This document shows, piece by piece, positions 18,244 through 32,346 of a stretch of 64,000 bases of DNA. The notes under the pieces are model-generated. The model did no database searches and was not told the DNA's origin. It saw only the letters and a program-made list of their open reading frames with translations. The DNA lies in assembly GCF_019916085.1 (NCBI RefSeq), contig NZ_CP049834.1:2370501-2434500 (forward strand), given 5' to 3'. The translations under genes were made by a program, and so were the position numbers. The DNA comes from Aquirufa lenticrescens (GTDB lineage Bacteria; Bacteroidota; Bacteroidia; Cytophagales; Spirosomataceae). Position 1 is the stretch's first letter. Every line of letters begins with the position of its first letter.

Positions 18244-18765
18244 ATGTTAAAACGCTTAATTTTCATCTTGATTCTACTTTTTAGCCTAACTTCGGTTAAG
18301 GCGCAGATGAAAGATTGGGCAGCAGGTTTTAGAGTAGGTGAGCCGGGAGGATTTATGGTGAAACGCTATTTGCCAAATGGTAGAAACGCGGTTGAATTTA
18401 ATTTTGGGAGTTATGGCGGTTTATGGGGGACTAATCGGTCCTATCAAGATGGAGAATTCAGAAATATCGGTTTTTCGTTAAATGCCTTGTATTTATGGCA
18501 TCGCCCTACCCTTGTCAATTCAGATTTACATTATTATTACGGTGCTGGGCCTCAATTTGTATCTAGAAGTTTATTTACATCTACTTCACAATTTGCTGAA
18601 ACTAAAAGAGGTTTAGGTGCTGCAGGTATTGCTGGAATGGAATATTTTCCAATAGATGCGCCAAATTTATCCTTTTTTGCTGAATTAGGCTTGTATTCAG
18701 AATTATTACCTAATCCGTTTTTTCTACACATTCAGGGTGGTGTAGGTGTAAAAGTCAATTTTTAA
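18244..18765 (+). CDS. Small outer-membrane beta-barrel-like protein
   Basis: I do not recognise a named family. The 173-aa protein has a signal peptide of about 20 residues (MLKRLIFILILLFSLTSVKAQ) and then alternating aromatic/hydrophobic strands rich in glycine, such as NAVEFNFGSYGGLWG, LHYYYGAGPQFV and FFLHIQGGVGVKVNF. The last one ends in a terminal Phe as beta-barrel proteins do. It probably sits in the outer membrane as a small 8-strand barrel. It is translationally linked to hisC (1-nt gap) but has no evident link to histidine synthesis; the tRNA-Ala follows immediately. Confidence 0.7.
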   Translation: MLKRLIFILILLFSLTSVKAQMKDWAAGFRVGEPGGFMVKRYLPNGRNAVEFNFGSYGGLWGTNRSYQDGEFRNIGFSLNALYLWHRPTLVNSDLHYYYGAGPQFVSRSLFTSTSQFAETKRGLGAAGIAGMEYFPIDAPNLSFFAELGLYSELLPNPFFLHIQGGVGVKVNF

Positions 18766-18766
18766 T

Positions 18767-18840
<74 letters not shown>

Positions 18841-18843
18841 CAC

Positions 18844-19974
18844 TTACAAACGGTCTTTGAAGGACTCGTATCCAAACGTTTTCAATAAGTGGAATTGCTC
18901 CTTTTTATCTAATTTGCCGATACTAGGTAAGTTAACTCCATTAAAGGTAGTTGTTTTCACCATCGTATAGTGAATCATATCTTCTAAAACGATTTCATCC
19001 CCTATTTGCAATTCTTTTTCGAACGAATAATCGCCATAAAAATCGCCAGCAAGGCAAGTCATACCGCCAAAACGATACGTAGGCTTCCCTGTTTCAGGTT
19101 CTGAATTCGCTCCTCTTATCCGAGGTTTATATGGCATCTCTAAAGTATCCGGCATATGAGCCGCGAAAGACACATCTAAAATGGCCACCGTTATTCCAGC
19201 AGATTCGACAATATCCAACACCGTTGATTTTAAAAAACCTGTCTGCCATCCTACCGCAGATCCCGGTTCGAGGATAATCTGAAGGTTAGGGTATTTTTGA
19301 CGAAATGCTTTTAACAATCCAATTAAATGCGCTACATCATAATCCGCTCTTGTGATTAAATGGCCACCGCCTAAATTCAACCATTTTAAGCTAGGCAACA
19401 AATCGCCAAATTTTTCCTCGATAACTTTTAATGTGCGTTCCAACACAAAAGAATCATTTTCACACAAGGTATGTGAATGTAATCCTTCAATACCTGCCGG
19501 CAAATCTCCTAAATCAGCGCGACGAATGCCTAAGCGTGAACCAGCCACACAGGGATTATACATATCAGTCTCCACTTCTGCATATTCAGGATTAATACGT
19601 AATCCACAAGATATCCCTGCAGCGTGAGCCCGATCTTTATATTGATTGTATTGATTCAGTGAATTAAACGTGATATGACCCGCATACGAAGCTAACTCTT
19701 CCCATTCCGACTCTAAATAGGCAGGAGAATACACATGAGGCCTCACGCCCATTTCCTCAAAAGCTAAACGCGCCTCGTGTAAGGAACTAGCGGTGGCTCC
19801 AGCTAAATATTGCTTAACTAATGGGAATTCATGGTAAAATGAAAATCCTTTTAACGCACAAATAATCTCTATACCTGCTTCTTGCTGAACTCGTTTTAAC
19901 AGTTCAAGATTAGCAATCAGTAAATTTTCCTCCAATACATAACAAGGAGATGGAATCGAAGGATAATACGACAT
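18844..19974 (-). CDS. nspC: Carboxynorspermidine / carboxyspermidine decarboxylase
   Basis: This PLP alanine-racemase-fold decarboxylase of polyamine biosynthesis removes CO2 from carboxy(nor)spermidine. The 376-aa protein opens with IPSPCYVLEENLL. The PLP lysine lies in CALKGFSFY (about Lys42), SLHEARLA follows, WLNLGGGH is near the middle, and the C-terminal part contains RFGGMTCLAGDFYGDY with the conserved cysteine. It follows the dehydrogenase gene after 1 nt. That pair is the known alternative spermidine route from aspartate semialdehyde and a diamine. Whether spermidine, norspermidine or homospermidine is made cannot be told. Confidence 0.9.
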   Translation of the reverse strand: MSYYPSIPSPCYVLEENLLIANLELLKRVQQEAGIEIICALKGFSFYHEFPLVKQYLAGATASSLHEARLAFEEMGVRPHVYSPAYLESEWEELASYAGHITFNSLNQYNQYKDRAHAAGISCGLRINPEYAEVETDMYNPCVAGSRLGIRRADLGDLPAGIEGLHSHTLCENDSFVLERTLKVIEEKFGDLLPSLKWLNLGGGHLITRADYDVAHLIGLLKAFRQKYPNLQIILEPGSAVGWQTGFLKSTVLDIVESAGITVAILDVSFAAHMPDTLEMPYKPRIRGANSEPETGKPTYRFGGMTCLAGDFYGDYSFEKELQIGDEIVLEDMIHYTMVKTTTFNGVNLPSIGKLDKKEQFHLLKTFGYESFKDRL

Positions 19975-19975
19975 C

Positions 19976-21190
19976 TTAATATTCGTGAGGTAAAGTGATA
20001 TTGTGTTGTTCTTCCCAAGGTAAACCGTGAATATTCAACAACTCCATAAAAGGATCTGGATTAAATTCTTCCACGTTAAATACGCCTGGAGCAAACCAAG
20101 AACCATCAATCATTAAGGAAGCACCAATCATGGCAGGAACACCTGTGGTATAACTAACCCCTTGTGCCTGCACTTCTTGGTAACAATCTGCATGATGGCA
20201 GTTGTTCCAAACATAGTAGGTAGCATCCTTGCCATCTTTCATTCCTTTGATTTGGCATCCTATCGAGGTTTGGCCAGAATAATTTTCTCCTAAAGTTCCA
20301 GGCTCTGGTAAAACAGCCTTTAAAAACTCTAGAGGAACGATATCCATTCCATTGAACTTAATCGGTGCAATTGAAGTCATACCTACGTTTTGAAGTACTT
20401 CTAAGTGCGTTAAATAGGCTTGTCCAAAGGTCATCCAGAAACGGGCGCGCTTCAAGGTGGGGAAGTTCTTCGTAAGTGACTCTAATTCTTCGTGATAAAG
20501 AACATAGGATTCCTTCGGTCCAATGTTAGGATAATCAATCGGCTTGTGAATCGACATCGGCTCGATCTCTATCCATTCGCCATTTTCCCAATATTTACCT
20601 TTTTGCGTAATCTCGCGGATATTAATCTCTGGATTAAAGTTTGTTGCAAACGCTTTTCCATGATCACCAGCGTTACAATCGATGATATCTAAATAATGCA
20701 TCTCATCGAAAAAATGCTTGTTCGCATAAGCCGTATAAACACCTGTTACACCTGGGTCAAAGCCACAGCCTAATAAAGCCATTAAACCGGCTTTCTTAAA
20801 CTTCTCTTGGTAAGCCCACTGCCACGAATATTCAAACTTAGCTACATCCTTAGGCTCATAATTCGCTGTATCTAAATAGTGGACACCCGCCTCAAGACAA
20901 GCATCCATGATCGTTAAATCTTGATAAGGCAATGCTACATTGATAACTAAGAAGGGCTTTTCTTCTTTGAACAAAGCCACTAATTCAGGTACATTATCTG
21001 CATCTACCTGGCGTGTTTTCACGGCAGTAGGTAAACCGATAGCAGCACATTCAGCGGCAATGGCATCACATTTAGATAAAGTACGAGAAGCTAGAACGAT
21101 TTCAGAAAAGGAAGCAGGATTCATCGCGCATTTCTTTACGACTACATTTCCAACGCCCCCAGCACCAATAATTACGATTTTTTTAGACAT
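19976..21190 (-). CDS. Carboxynorspermidine / carboxyspermidine dehydrogenase (saccharopine dehydrogenase family)
   Basis: This NAD(P)-dependent enzyme of the saccharopine dehydrogenase family reductively couples aspartate semialdehyde to a diamine. An N-terminal Rossmann motif (IVIIGAGGVGNVVVKKCA) is followed by the characteristic GCGFDPGVTGVYTAYA near residue 140. The central domain holds FATNFNPEINIREI, and the tail WEEQHNITLPHEY is typical. The 404-aa length fits carboxyspermidine dehydrogenase. The nspC partner directly downstream supports this over lysine metabolism. A TATTTTTG -7 element at 21217-21210 precedes it. Confidence 0.9.
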   Translation of the reverse strand: MSKKIVIIGAGGVGNVVVKKCAMNPASFSEIVLASRTLSKCDAIAAECAAIGLPTAVKTRQVDADNVPELVALFKEEKPFLVINVALPYQDLTIMDACLEAGVHYLDTANYEPKDVAKFEYSWQWAYQEKFKKAGLMALLGCGFDPGVTGVYTAYANKHFFDEMHYLDIIDCNAGDHGKAFATNFNPEINIREITQKGKYWENGEWIEIEPMSIHKPIDYPNIGPKESYVLYHEELESLTKNFPTLKRARFWMTFGQAYLTHLEVLQNVGMTSIAPIKFNGMDIVPLEFLKAVLPEPGTLGENYSGQTSIGCQIKGMKDGKDATYYVWNNCHHADCYQEVQAQGVSYTTGVPAMIGASLMIDGSWFAPGVFNVEEFNPDPFMELLNIHGLPWEEQHNITLPHEY

Positions 21191-21241
21191 AGCATTTTAA
21201 AAAGAAATGCAAAAATAGAACATCAAAGGCTAAAAACCATA

Positions 21242-21722
21242 TTAATTTTTATACGGACGTATAATTTTGACAATTCGATCTAGCCAAAACTTTTGATACA
21301 ACAAATCCTCCCGAACACCATACGTAGTACTGGCGTGAATGAAGCTAATGGCTGGACGATCTTTGGTCACTAAACCTACGTGATTAATGAGCCCTACCTT
21401 TCCAGTAGCAAAAAATACCCAATCCCCTAGTTGAACATCTTTCAACCTGATTTCCTCTCCAAATTTCGCTTGATCAGACGACACTCTTGGAATCGAAAAA
21501 TCATTGGAGGCATAAGCTGTAAAAAGCAGGCCGGAGCAATCCATCCCTTTTTTATCCATTCCTCCCGTTTTGTAGGGGACTCCTTTGTATTTTTTAGCCT
21601 CCTTGATAATATCCTTCAGCTCTGATGCACTGTAATACGATGATCCCGTGCGGTGAAAAATCCGTTTGACAAAAGTACAGGAGTCTAACAAAACCACTAA
21701 CAAAGCAAAAAAAAGTAAACGC

Positions 21723-21730
<8 letters not shown>
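21242..21730 (-). CDS. NlpC/P60 family cell-wall hydrolase lipoprotein
   Basis: This 162-aa exported protein has a hydrophobic leader and a likely lipobox cysteine (LLDSC, Cys18), and a single NlpC/P60 cysteine-peptidase domain. The triad is visible: Cys65 in GMDCSGL, His117 in INHVGLV and His132 in FIHAST. Such enzymes cleave D-gamma-glutamyl-diaminopimelate links in peptidoglycan. Its start overlaps the stop of the upstream helicase by 8 nt (ATGTGTAA), so translation is coupled, although the two functions look unrelated. The Asp in the lipobox is atypical, so lipidation is not certain. Confidence 0.88.
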
Positions 21731-26796
<5,066 letters not shown>

Positions 26797-26798
26797 TT

Positions 26799-28592
26799 AT
26801 GGATAGAAATTCCATCACGGGTATTGTATTAATTATGGGTATGCTATTAGGCTACCAATATTTCTTTGCACCTAAAGAGATTCCTGCAGTAAAAGCAAAA
26901 GCGGTTACTCAAAAAACCGTAGCTGTAGCACCTACAGATTCAGCTAAAGTTGTAGCCATCGACTCTGCAGCTAAAAAGGAACAAATTTTCACCTTAGAGA
27001 ATAAGGATATTATCGTTAAGGTATCTTCCAAAGGCGCTAAGCTAGTTTCAGTTCAATTAAAGAACTACAAAAGCTACGCTAACTTTAAAGAGGGTAAAAC
27101 AGAAGGATTGTATTTGTACAACGCCACTTCAGACGAGTTTAGCATTGAATTACCTACGGCTGCAGGAAAAGTACAGGTTGCTAAACTCGATTTTGCTGGT
27201 GTTCAATTAGGTAACAAAGTAAGCTTTACTGGAGCAATAGCGAATGGTCAAGCCATCTCGTCTAGCTATGTATTACCGGAGACGGGTTTTCTTGTAGACT
27301 ACCAATTAGATGCCAAATCCGTTGCATTAACTGGGGGTGATTATTTCATTCATTGGAAAGAGCAAGTACACCAAACGGAGAAAGACATTACCGAAGAACG
27401 CAAAGCAACGATTAACTATTTGCTTTCGGAAGATGATGAATTTGATTATTTATCAGAGAATCCTAGCTCAGTAACAAATGAGAATTTAGACCAAAGCACG
27501 AAATGGATTAGCTTTAAAAAGAAGTATTTCTTATCTGGCTTAATCCCTCAAGGCTTTGCTTTCAAATCTGCCTCTTTAACTGCGACACCTAATTTGACAG
27601 ATTCCGTCAACATTAAAACCTTAGATGCGCAGATCATTGCTTCAGCTCAAGATTTATCGGCAGGAAAATCAAACTTCACCTTCTATTTTGGACCAAACGA
27701 TTATGCCATCGTTAACAAAGTGGAAGCGCCTAATTTTGGCAAGAACGTTAAGTTGAGTTATGATTTCTTGTTACCCATCACGAAATACATTTTCGTTCCA
27801 TTATTCGGTTTCTTAGAAAGCTTGTTCACGAATTACGGTTTATTAATCATTGTGTTGGTGTTAATCATTAAGACTGCATTATTGCCATTAACGTATAAAT
27901 CATACGTTTCCATGGCTAAGACGCGTATTTTGGCACCTGAGATTGCTGCGATTAAAGAAAAAATCGGTGATGATGCAGTGCGCGTTCAACAAGAAACAAT
28001 GAAGTTATATGGTGAGGTGGGTGTGAATCCATTAAGCGGTTGCATTCCCGTGTTAGCCACTATGCCTGTCCTAATGGCGGTATTTATGTTATTTCCGAAC
28101 TTGATTAATCTTCGCCAAGAATCATTCTTATGGGCCAACGATTTATCTACGTATGATTCATTTTTAAATCTACCATTCAACATTCCGTTCTATGGTTCAC
28201 ATGTTAGTTTATTCTGTTTGTTAATGACAGTCTCACAACTAGCATACGGTTATTATAACAACCAAATTACACCAGATCAACCAGGTCAACCGATCAACAT
28301 GAAAATGATGGCTTATGTAACGCCAGTTATCTTCATGTTTGTGATGAACTCCTTCCCTGCCGGTTTAAGTTTTTACTATTTCGTATCTAACTTAGTGACC
28401 ATTGGTCAGCAACTAGCGATTCGTAAATTTGTGAATGAGGATAAGATCAAAGCCTTGTTAGATGAGAATCGCAAGAAAATTGCTGCGGGTGGTGGTCCTA
28501 AAAAATCAAAGTTCTCTCAATACCTTCAAACCCAATTGAAGACGATGGAAGAACAACAAAAAGCAACAACAAAGAATCCGAAGAAGAAATAA
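26799..28592 (+). CDS. yidC: Membrane protein insertase YidC
   Basis: YidC/Oxa1 insertase of the inner membrane assists SecYEG-dependent and independent insertion. The 597-aa protein has an N-terminal transmembrane anchor (GIVLIMGMLLGYQYFF), a large periplasmic beta-domain of about 300 residues, and then the conserved five-TM core. Core landmarks are NYGLLIIVLVLIIKTALLPLTYKSY, the cytosolic loop with VNPLSGCIPVLATMPVLMA, and the last TM region with FPAGLSFYYFVSNLV. A basic C-terminal tail (KKSKFS...KNPKKK) probably touches the ribosome. It lies between pyrG and hemL with spacings of 1-2 nt. Confidence 0.97.
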   Translation: MDRNSITGIVLIMGMLLGYQYFFAPKEIPAVKAKAVTQKTVAVAPTDSAKVVAIDSAAKKEQIFTLENKDIIVKVSSKGAKLVSVQLKNYKSYANFKEGKTEGLYLYNATSDEFSIELPTAAGKVQVAKLDFAGVQLGNKVSFTGAIANGQAISSSYVLPETGFLVDYQLDAKSVALTGGDYFIHWKEQVHQTEKDITEERKATINYLLSEDDEFDYLSENPSSVTNENLDQSTKWISFKKKYFLSGLIPQGFAFKSASLTATPNLTDSVNIKTLDAQIIASAQDLSAGKSNFTFYFGPNDYAIVNKVEAPNFGKNVKLSYDFLLPITKYIFVPLFGFLESLFTNYGLLIIVLVLIIKTALLPLTYKSYVSMAKTRILAPEIAAIKEKIGDDAVRVQQETMKLYGEVGVNPLSGCIPVLATMPVLMAVFMLFPNLINLRQESFLWANDLSTYDSFLNLPFNIPFYGSHVSLFCLLMTVSQLAYGYYNNQITPDQPGQPINMKMMAYVTPVIFMFVMNSFPAGLSFYYFVSNLVTIGQQLAIRKFVNEDKIKALLDENRKKIAAGGGPKKSKFSQYLQTQLKTMEEQQKATTKNPKKK

Positions 28593-28593
28593 G

Positions 28594-29877
28594 ATGAATA
28601 CCCTAAGCACAGCCTATTTTGAGAAAGCGAAAGAATTAATTCCAGGTGGGGTTAACTCTCCTGTTCGTGCCTTCAAATCAGTAGGTGGAAATCCTGTTTT
28701 TATAAAATCGGCTAAAGGTGCTTATTTACACGATGTAGACGGTAATTCGTATATTGATTTAATCGGATCATGGGGTCCTATGCTCTTTGGGCAAGCGCAT
28801 CCTGTGATTGAAGATGCGGTTCGGGGTGCGTTGAGTAATGGATTTTCCTTTGGCGCTCCTACCTATAATGAGGTATTAATCGCAGAGAAAATCATTTCGA
28901 TGATTCCTTCCGTAGAAAAGGTTCGTTTAGTGAATTCTGGAACGGAAGCTACCATGGCTGCCATCCGATTAGCTAGAGCCTATACTAAACGCGATAAGAT
29001 CATTAAAATGGAAGGCTGTTACCACGGTCATGGGGATTCTTTCTTGATTGCGGCTGGGTCTGGCGTTGCTACCTTAGGCACTCCAGATAGTCCAGGAGTA
29101 ACCGTTTCCACGGCAAGAGATACCTTAACGGCCGTTTACAATGATTTAGAAAGCTTAGAGACTCTTTTCAAAGCAAATTCAACAGAAGTAGCTGCTATCA
29201 TCATAGAACCCGTTGTAGGCAATATGGGATTAGTTATTCCCAAAGAAGGTTACCTAGAAGGAGTTCAAAAATTGTGTAAACAATACGGCGCCTTACTTAT
29301 ATTCGATGAAGTCATGACGGGATTCCGTCTATCCGCTGCTGGATACCAAGGATTAGCTGGTATACAACCTGACTTAACTACCTTAGGAAAAATTATCGGA
29401 GGAGGACTTCCGGTAGGTGCATACGGTGGAAAATCGGAAATTATGGATATGATCGCACCAGCCGGTCCTGTTTACCAGGCTGGAACACTTTCTGGAAATC
29501 CATTAGCAACTGCGGCAGGTTTAGCGATGTTAAATCTGATTACTGATAATCCTGGAGTTTATGCTTCCCTAGAACAGAAAGGCTTAGCACTCAAAGAAGC
29601 ATTAAGCGCGGACTTAAAGTCTTTGGGTCTCAACTATACCATTAACCAAATCGGCTCCATGTTTACTTTGTTCTTCACAGACAAAGCCGTAAACAATTTT
29701 AGCGACGCTAAAACATCAGATACAGCTTTATTTGGGAAATATTTCAAAGGAATGCTAGATAAAGGTATTTATTTACCTCCTTCTCAATATGAATCTTGGT
29801 TCTTATCAACTGCTCTAGGCGATTCAGAATACGATCAAATCATTTCAGCCAGCAAAGCAACGCTTCGTTCCTTATAA
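28594..29877 (+). CDS. hemL: Glutamate-1-semialdehyde 2,1-aminomutase
   Basis: HemL makes 5-aminolevulinate from glutamate-1-semialdehyde in the C5 heme pathway. The 427-aa fold-type I PLP enzyme shows LIPGGVNSPVRAFKSVGG at the start, VNSGTEATMAAIRLAR, GCYHGHGDSFL and LIFDEVMTGFR. The PLP lysine lies in TTLGKIIGGGLPVGAYGG, and AGTLSGNPLATAAGLA follows. All landmarks are intact. It is separated from yidC and from the glycosyltransferase by 1 nt on each side. Confidence 0.97.
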   Translation: MNTLSTAYFEKAKELIPGGVNSPVRAFKSVGGNPVFIKSAKGAYLHDVDGNSYIDLIGSWGPMLFGQAHPVIEDAVRGALSNGFSFGAPTYNEVLIAEKIISMIPSVEKVRLVNSGTEATMAAIRLARAYTKRDKIIKMEGCYHGHGDSFLIAAGSGVATLGTPDSPGVTVSTARDTLTAVYNDLESLETLFKANSTEVAAIIIEPVVGNMGLVIPKEGYLEGVQKLCKQYGALLIFDEVMTGFRLSAAGYQGLAGIQPDLTTLGKIIGGGLPVGAYGGKSEIMDMIAPAGPVYQAGTLSGNPLATAAGLAMLNLITDNPGVYASLEQKGLALKEALSADLKSLGLNYTINQIGSMFTLFFTDKAVNNFSDAKTSDTALFGKYFKGMLDKGIYLPPSQYESWFLSTALGDSEYDQIISASKATLRSL

Positions 29878-29878
29878 G

Positions 29879-30862
29879 ATGAAAACGCCGGCCTACAGCC
29901 TGATTATTCCTGTTTATAACCGTCCACAAGAGTTAGACGAATTGTTAGCTTGTATTCAAACACAGGAATTCAAAGATTTTGAAGTGGTCGTTATTGAAGA
30001 TGGATCAACAGATGATGCTTCGGCCATCATTGATCAATATAAAGATGCATTCTCCTTAGCCTATTATGTCAAAGAAAATGGAGGTCAAGGTTTCGCCCGA
30101 AATTATGCATTTGAACGTGCCAAAGGAGATTATTTCATCATTCTCGATTCAGACGCACTTTTAGAGCACAACTATTTAACGGAAGTAGACAAAGCGGTGA
30201 AAGCAGAAGGATTAGATCTTTTTGGAGGACCTGACCAGGATCATCCTAGCTTCACTCCTATCCAAAAAGCGATCAGCTATTCCATGACCTCTTTTTTTAC
30301 TACAGGAGGAATACGTGGAAAAGAGAAAAATATCGGTGGCCAATTCCATCCTCGCAGTTTCAATATGGGAATCTCCCGGAAAGTTTACGAAGCTACAGGA
30401 GGTTTTAAAATCACCCGAATGGGCGAAGATATTGAATTCAGTATTCGGTGTATCTCACTCGGATTTAAGTCCGGCTTAATACCTAAAGCCTACATCTATC
30501 ACAAACGTAGAACTGACTTCAGACAATTCTATAAACAATTACATTTCTTTGGAAGAGCGCGTATCAACATTAGTCGATTCTTTCCAAAAGAGCTAAAAGC
30601 GGTACATTTCTTTCCTTTTCTATTCTTTAGTTATTACATACTAACTGGAATTGCACTATTAGCAATGCCCGTATATGGATTGATCCTATTAGCAGGGATA
30701 GTTGCGTACAGTCTTTTGATCTTTATCGCTGCATTAATGAGTACGAAAAGCATCAGAATTGCGACTCTTTCTATTTTTGCGGCGAATATTCAACTATTCG
30801 CGTATGGTAAAGGATTCGCGGAAGAAGGGTTGAAGAAAATGTTTAATAGTACAGCTGCTTAG
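29879..30862 (+). CDS. Glycosyltransferase family 2 with C-terminal membrane segments
   Basis: This 327-aa GT-A glycosyltransferase begins YSLIIPVYNRPQELDELL, with VVIEDGSTDDAS near residue 40 and the metal-binding FIILDSDALLEHN near residue 90. GGFKITRMGEDIEFSIR supplies the acceptor-side ED motif. Two hydrophobic segments around 245-295 (FFSYYILTGIALLAMPVYGL and the following stretch) suggest inner-membrane association. The sugar and acceptor are unknown; the neighbouring convergent heptose epimerase gene hints at lipopolysaccharide but is no proof. Its 3' end overlaps hldD by 20 nt. Confidence 0.87.
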   Translation: MKTPAYSLIIPVYNRPQELDELLACIQTQEFKDFEVVVIEDGSTDDASAIIDQYKDAFSLAYYVKENGGQGFARNYAFERAKGDYFIILDSDALLEHNYLTEVDKAVKAEGLDLFGGPDQDHPSFTPIQKAISYSMTSFFTTGGIRGKEKNIGGQFHPRSFNMGISRKVYEATGGFKITRMGEDIEFSIRCISLGFKSGLIPKAYIYHKRRTDFRQFYKQLHFFGRARINISRFFPKELKAVHFFPFLFFSYYILTGIALLAMPVYGLILLAGIVAYSLLIFIAALMSTKSIRIATLSIFAANIQLFAYGKGFAEEGLKKMFNSTAA

Positions 30863-31808
30863 CTAAGTAGTTTTGTACGTAATCCTTCACACCTGCTTCT
30901 AGGCTCGTAAATTCCTTCGTATATCCGATTGAACGCAGCTTAGCCATACTAGCTTCCGTAAAATATTGGTATTTATCCCGAATATCAGCTGGTGTATCAA
31001 TGTATTCAATGGAAGGCTCTAATCCCAAAGCTGCAAAAGTCGCTTTCCCTAAATCATTAAATGACCTAGCTTTACCTGTTCCTAAATTATAGATTCCTGA
31101 GTTTTTTCGATGTTCCATTAAGAAAACACAAACATCAATTAGGTCCTTCACATAAATAAAATCGCGCATCTGTTCTCCATCTTTAAAATCACCCCGATGC
31201 GATTTAAATAATTTAAGAGATCCATTCGCTTGAATTTGACGATACGCATGCCAAATAACCGAAGCCATACGTCCTTTATGAAATTCATTAGGTCCGTACA
31301 CATTAAAAAACTTTAAACCAGCAAAGAAGAAAGGCTTCTTCTCTTGTTGAAGAGCCCAAATATCAAAGTCGTTCTTTGAATCACCGTATGGATTCAAAGG
31401 TTTCAACGATGGAATCAACGACTCATTATCTTCATACCCTAATTCACCTAAACCATAGGTAGCAGCAGAACTAGCATAAACTAAAGGGATTTGATAGGCA
31501 ACACAAGCCTGCCAAACCTTCTTAGAATAATCTAAATTTAACTCATCAAAAATAGTTGTATCAAATTCTGTCGTATCTGTTCGTGCACCAATATGGAAAA
31601 AGAACTCAACTTCTCGATTATTTTTCTCTAACCAAACGAAAAAATCCTTGCGATCTACTCGCTCCATAATGGCTTTTCCCGCCAAATTTTGGTTTTTTTC
31701 TGCGTTTGAGAAATCGTCCACCGCAATAATGTATCGAAATTTCAATTCATTCAGTTTTTGAATCAAACAACTTCCAATAAAGCCTGCGGCACCAGTAACA
31801 ATGATCAT
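30843..31808 (-). CDS. hldD: ADP-L-glycero-D-manno-heptose 6-epimerase
   Basis: HldD is an extended short-chain dehydrogenase that epimerises ADP-heptose for the lipopolysaccharide inner core. The 321-aa protein starts MIIVTGAAGFIGSCLIQKL, the NAD(P)-binding Rossmann motif. The catalytic signature is YASSAATYG with NPYGDSK (Tyr-x3-Lys), and FFNVYGPNEFHKGRMASV is highly characteristic of HldD/RfaD. RDFIYVKDLIDV is also typical. A divergent gene (queD) starts 117 nt upstream. Confidence 0.93.
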   Translation of the reverse strand: MIIVTGAAGFIGSCLIQKLNELKFRYIIAVDDFSNAEKNQNLAGKAIMERVDRKDFFVWLEKNNREVEFFFHIGARTDTTEFDTTIFDELNLDYSKKVWQACVAYQIPLVYASSAATYGLGELGYEDNESLIPSLKPLNPYGDSKNDFDIWALQQEKKPFFFAGLKFFNVYGPNEFHKGRMASVIWHAYRQIQANGSLKLFKSHRGDFKDGEQMRDFIYVKDLIDVCVFLMEHRKNSGIYNLGTGKARSFNDLGKATFAALGLEPSIEYIDTPADIRDKYQYFTEASMAKLRSIGYTKEFTSLEAGVKDYVQNYLAKQLYY

Positions 31809-31924
31809 AAGGGTAGGATTTTAAATGCAAATTTACACAGATTCCCGGAAGGTTTATTAACTTTGTACAATTATTGGAACTCTGCTATTGTTTTCCCAGA
31901 GTCCCTCCACAAAAACTGAAAACA

Positions 31925-32344
31925 ATGGTACACGTCATCCGAAAGGAACATTTTAACGCAGCGCATCGCTTATTCAATCCAGCTTGGACAGAAGAAAAAA
32001 ATCACGAAGTATTTGGACCTTGTGCCAATAATAATTGGCATGGACATAACTTTGAACTAATCGTCACAGTGAAAGGAATGCCCGATCCCGATACCGGATT
32101 TGTTTATGATCTAAAGCAATTAGGCGATCTCATTAAAGCGGAAATTATCGATAAAGTAGATCATAAAAACCTTAATTTAGATGTAGATTTTATGTTTGGA
32201 AAACTGGCTAGTTGTGAAATACTAGTGATGGAATTTTGGAAAATCTTAGCTCCTAAAATAGCAGCTACCTCTTCTTCCGCTAAATTACATAAAATACACT
32301 TAATCGAAACGAATAAAAATTCGGTCGAATACTTCGGAGAATAA
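31925..32344 (+). CDS. queD: 6-carboxy-tetrahydropterin synthase (QueD/PTPS family)
   Basis: This T-fold enzyme converts dihydroneopterin triphosphate to 6-carboxytetrahydropterin on the way to queuosine. The 139-aa sequence carries HFNAAHRL (zinc His), GPCANNNWHGHNFEL (catalytic Cys and two zinc His), and DHKNLN near residue 75. The tail IETNKNSVEYFGE supplies the pterin-binding Glu. The start is MVHVIRKEHF; an upstream in-frame codon at 31874 would add non-conserved residues close to the TAACTTTG -7 element (31858-31865). A 6-pyruvoyl-tetrahydropterin synthase role is possible but less usual in bacteria. Confidence 0.88.
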   Translation: MVHVIRKEHFNAAHRLFNPAWTEEKNHEVFGPCANNNWHGHNFELIVTVKGMPDPDTGFVYDLKQLGDLIKAEIIDKVDHKNLNLDVDFMFGKLASCEILVMEFWKILAPKIAATSSSAKLHKIHLIETNKNSVEYFGE

Positions 32345-32346
32345 GT

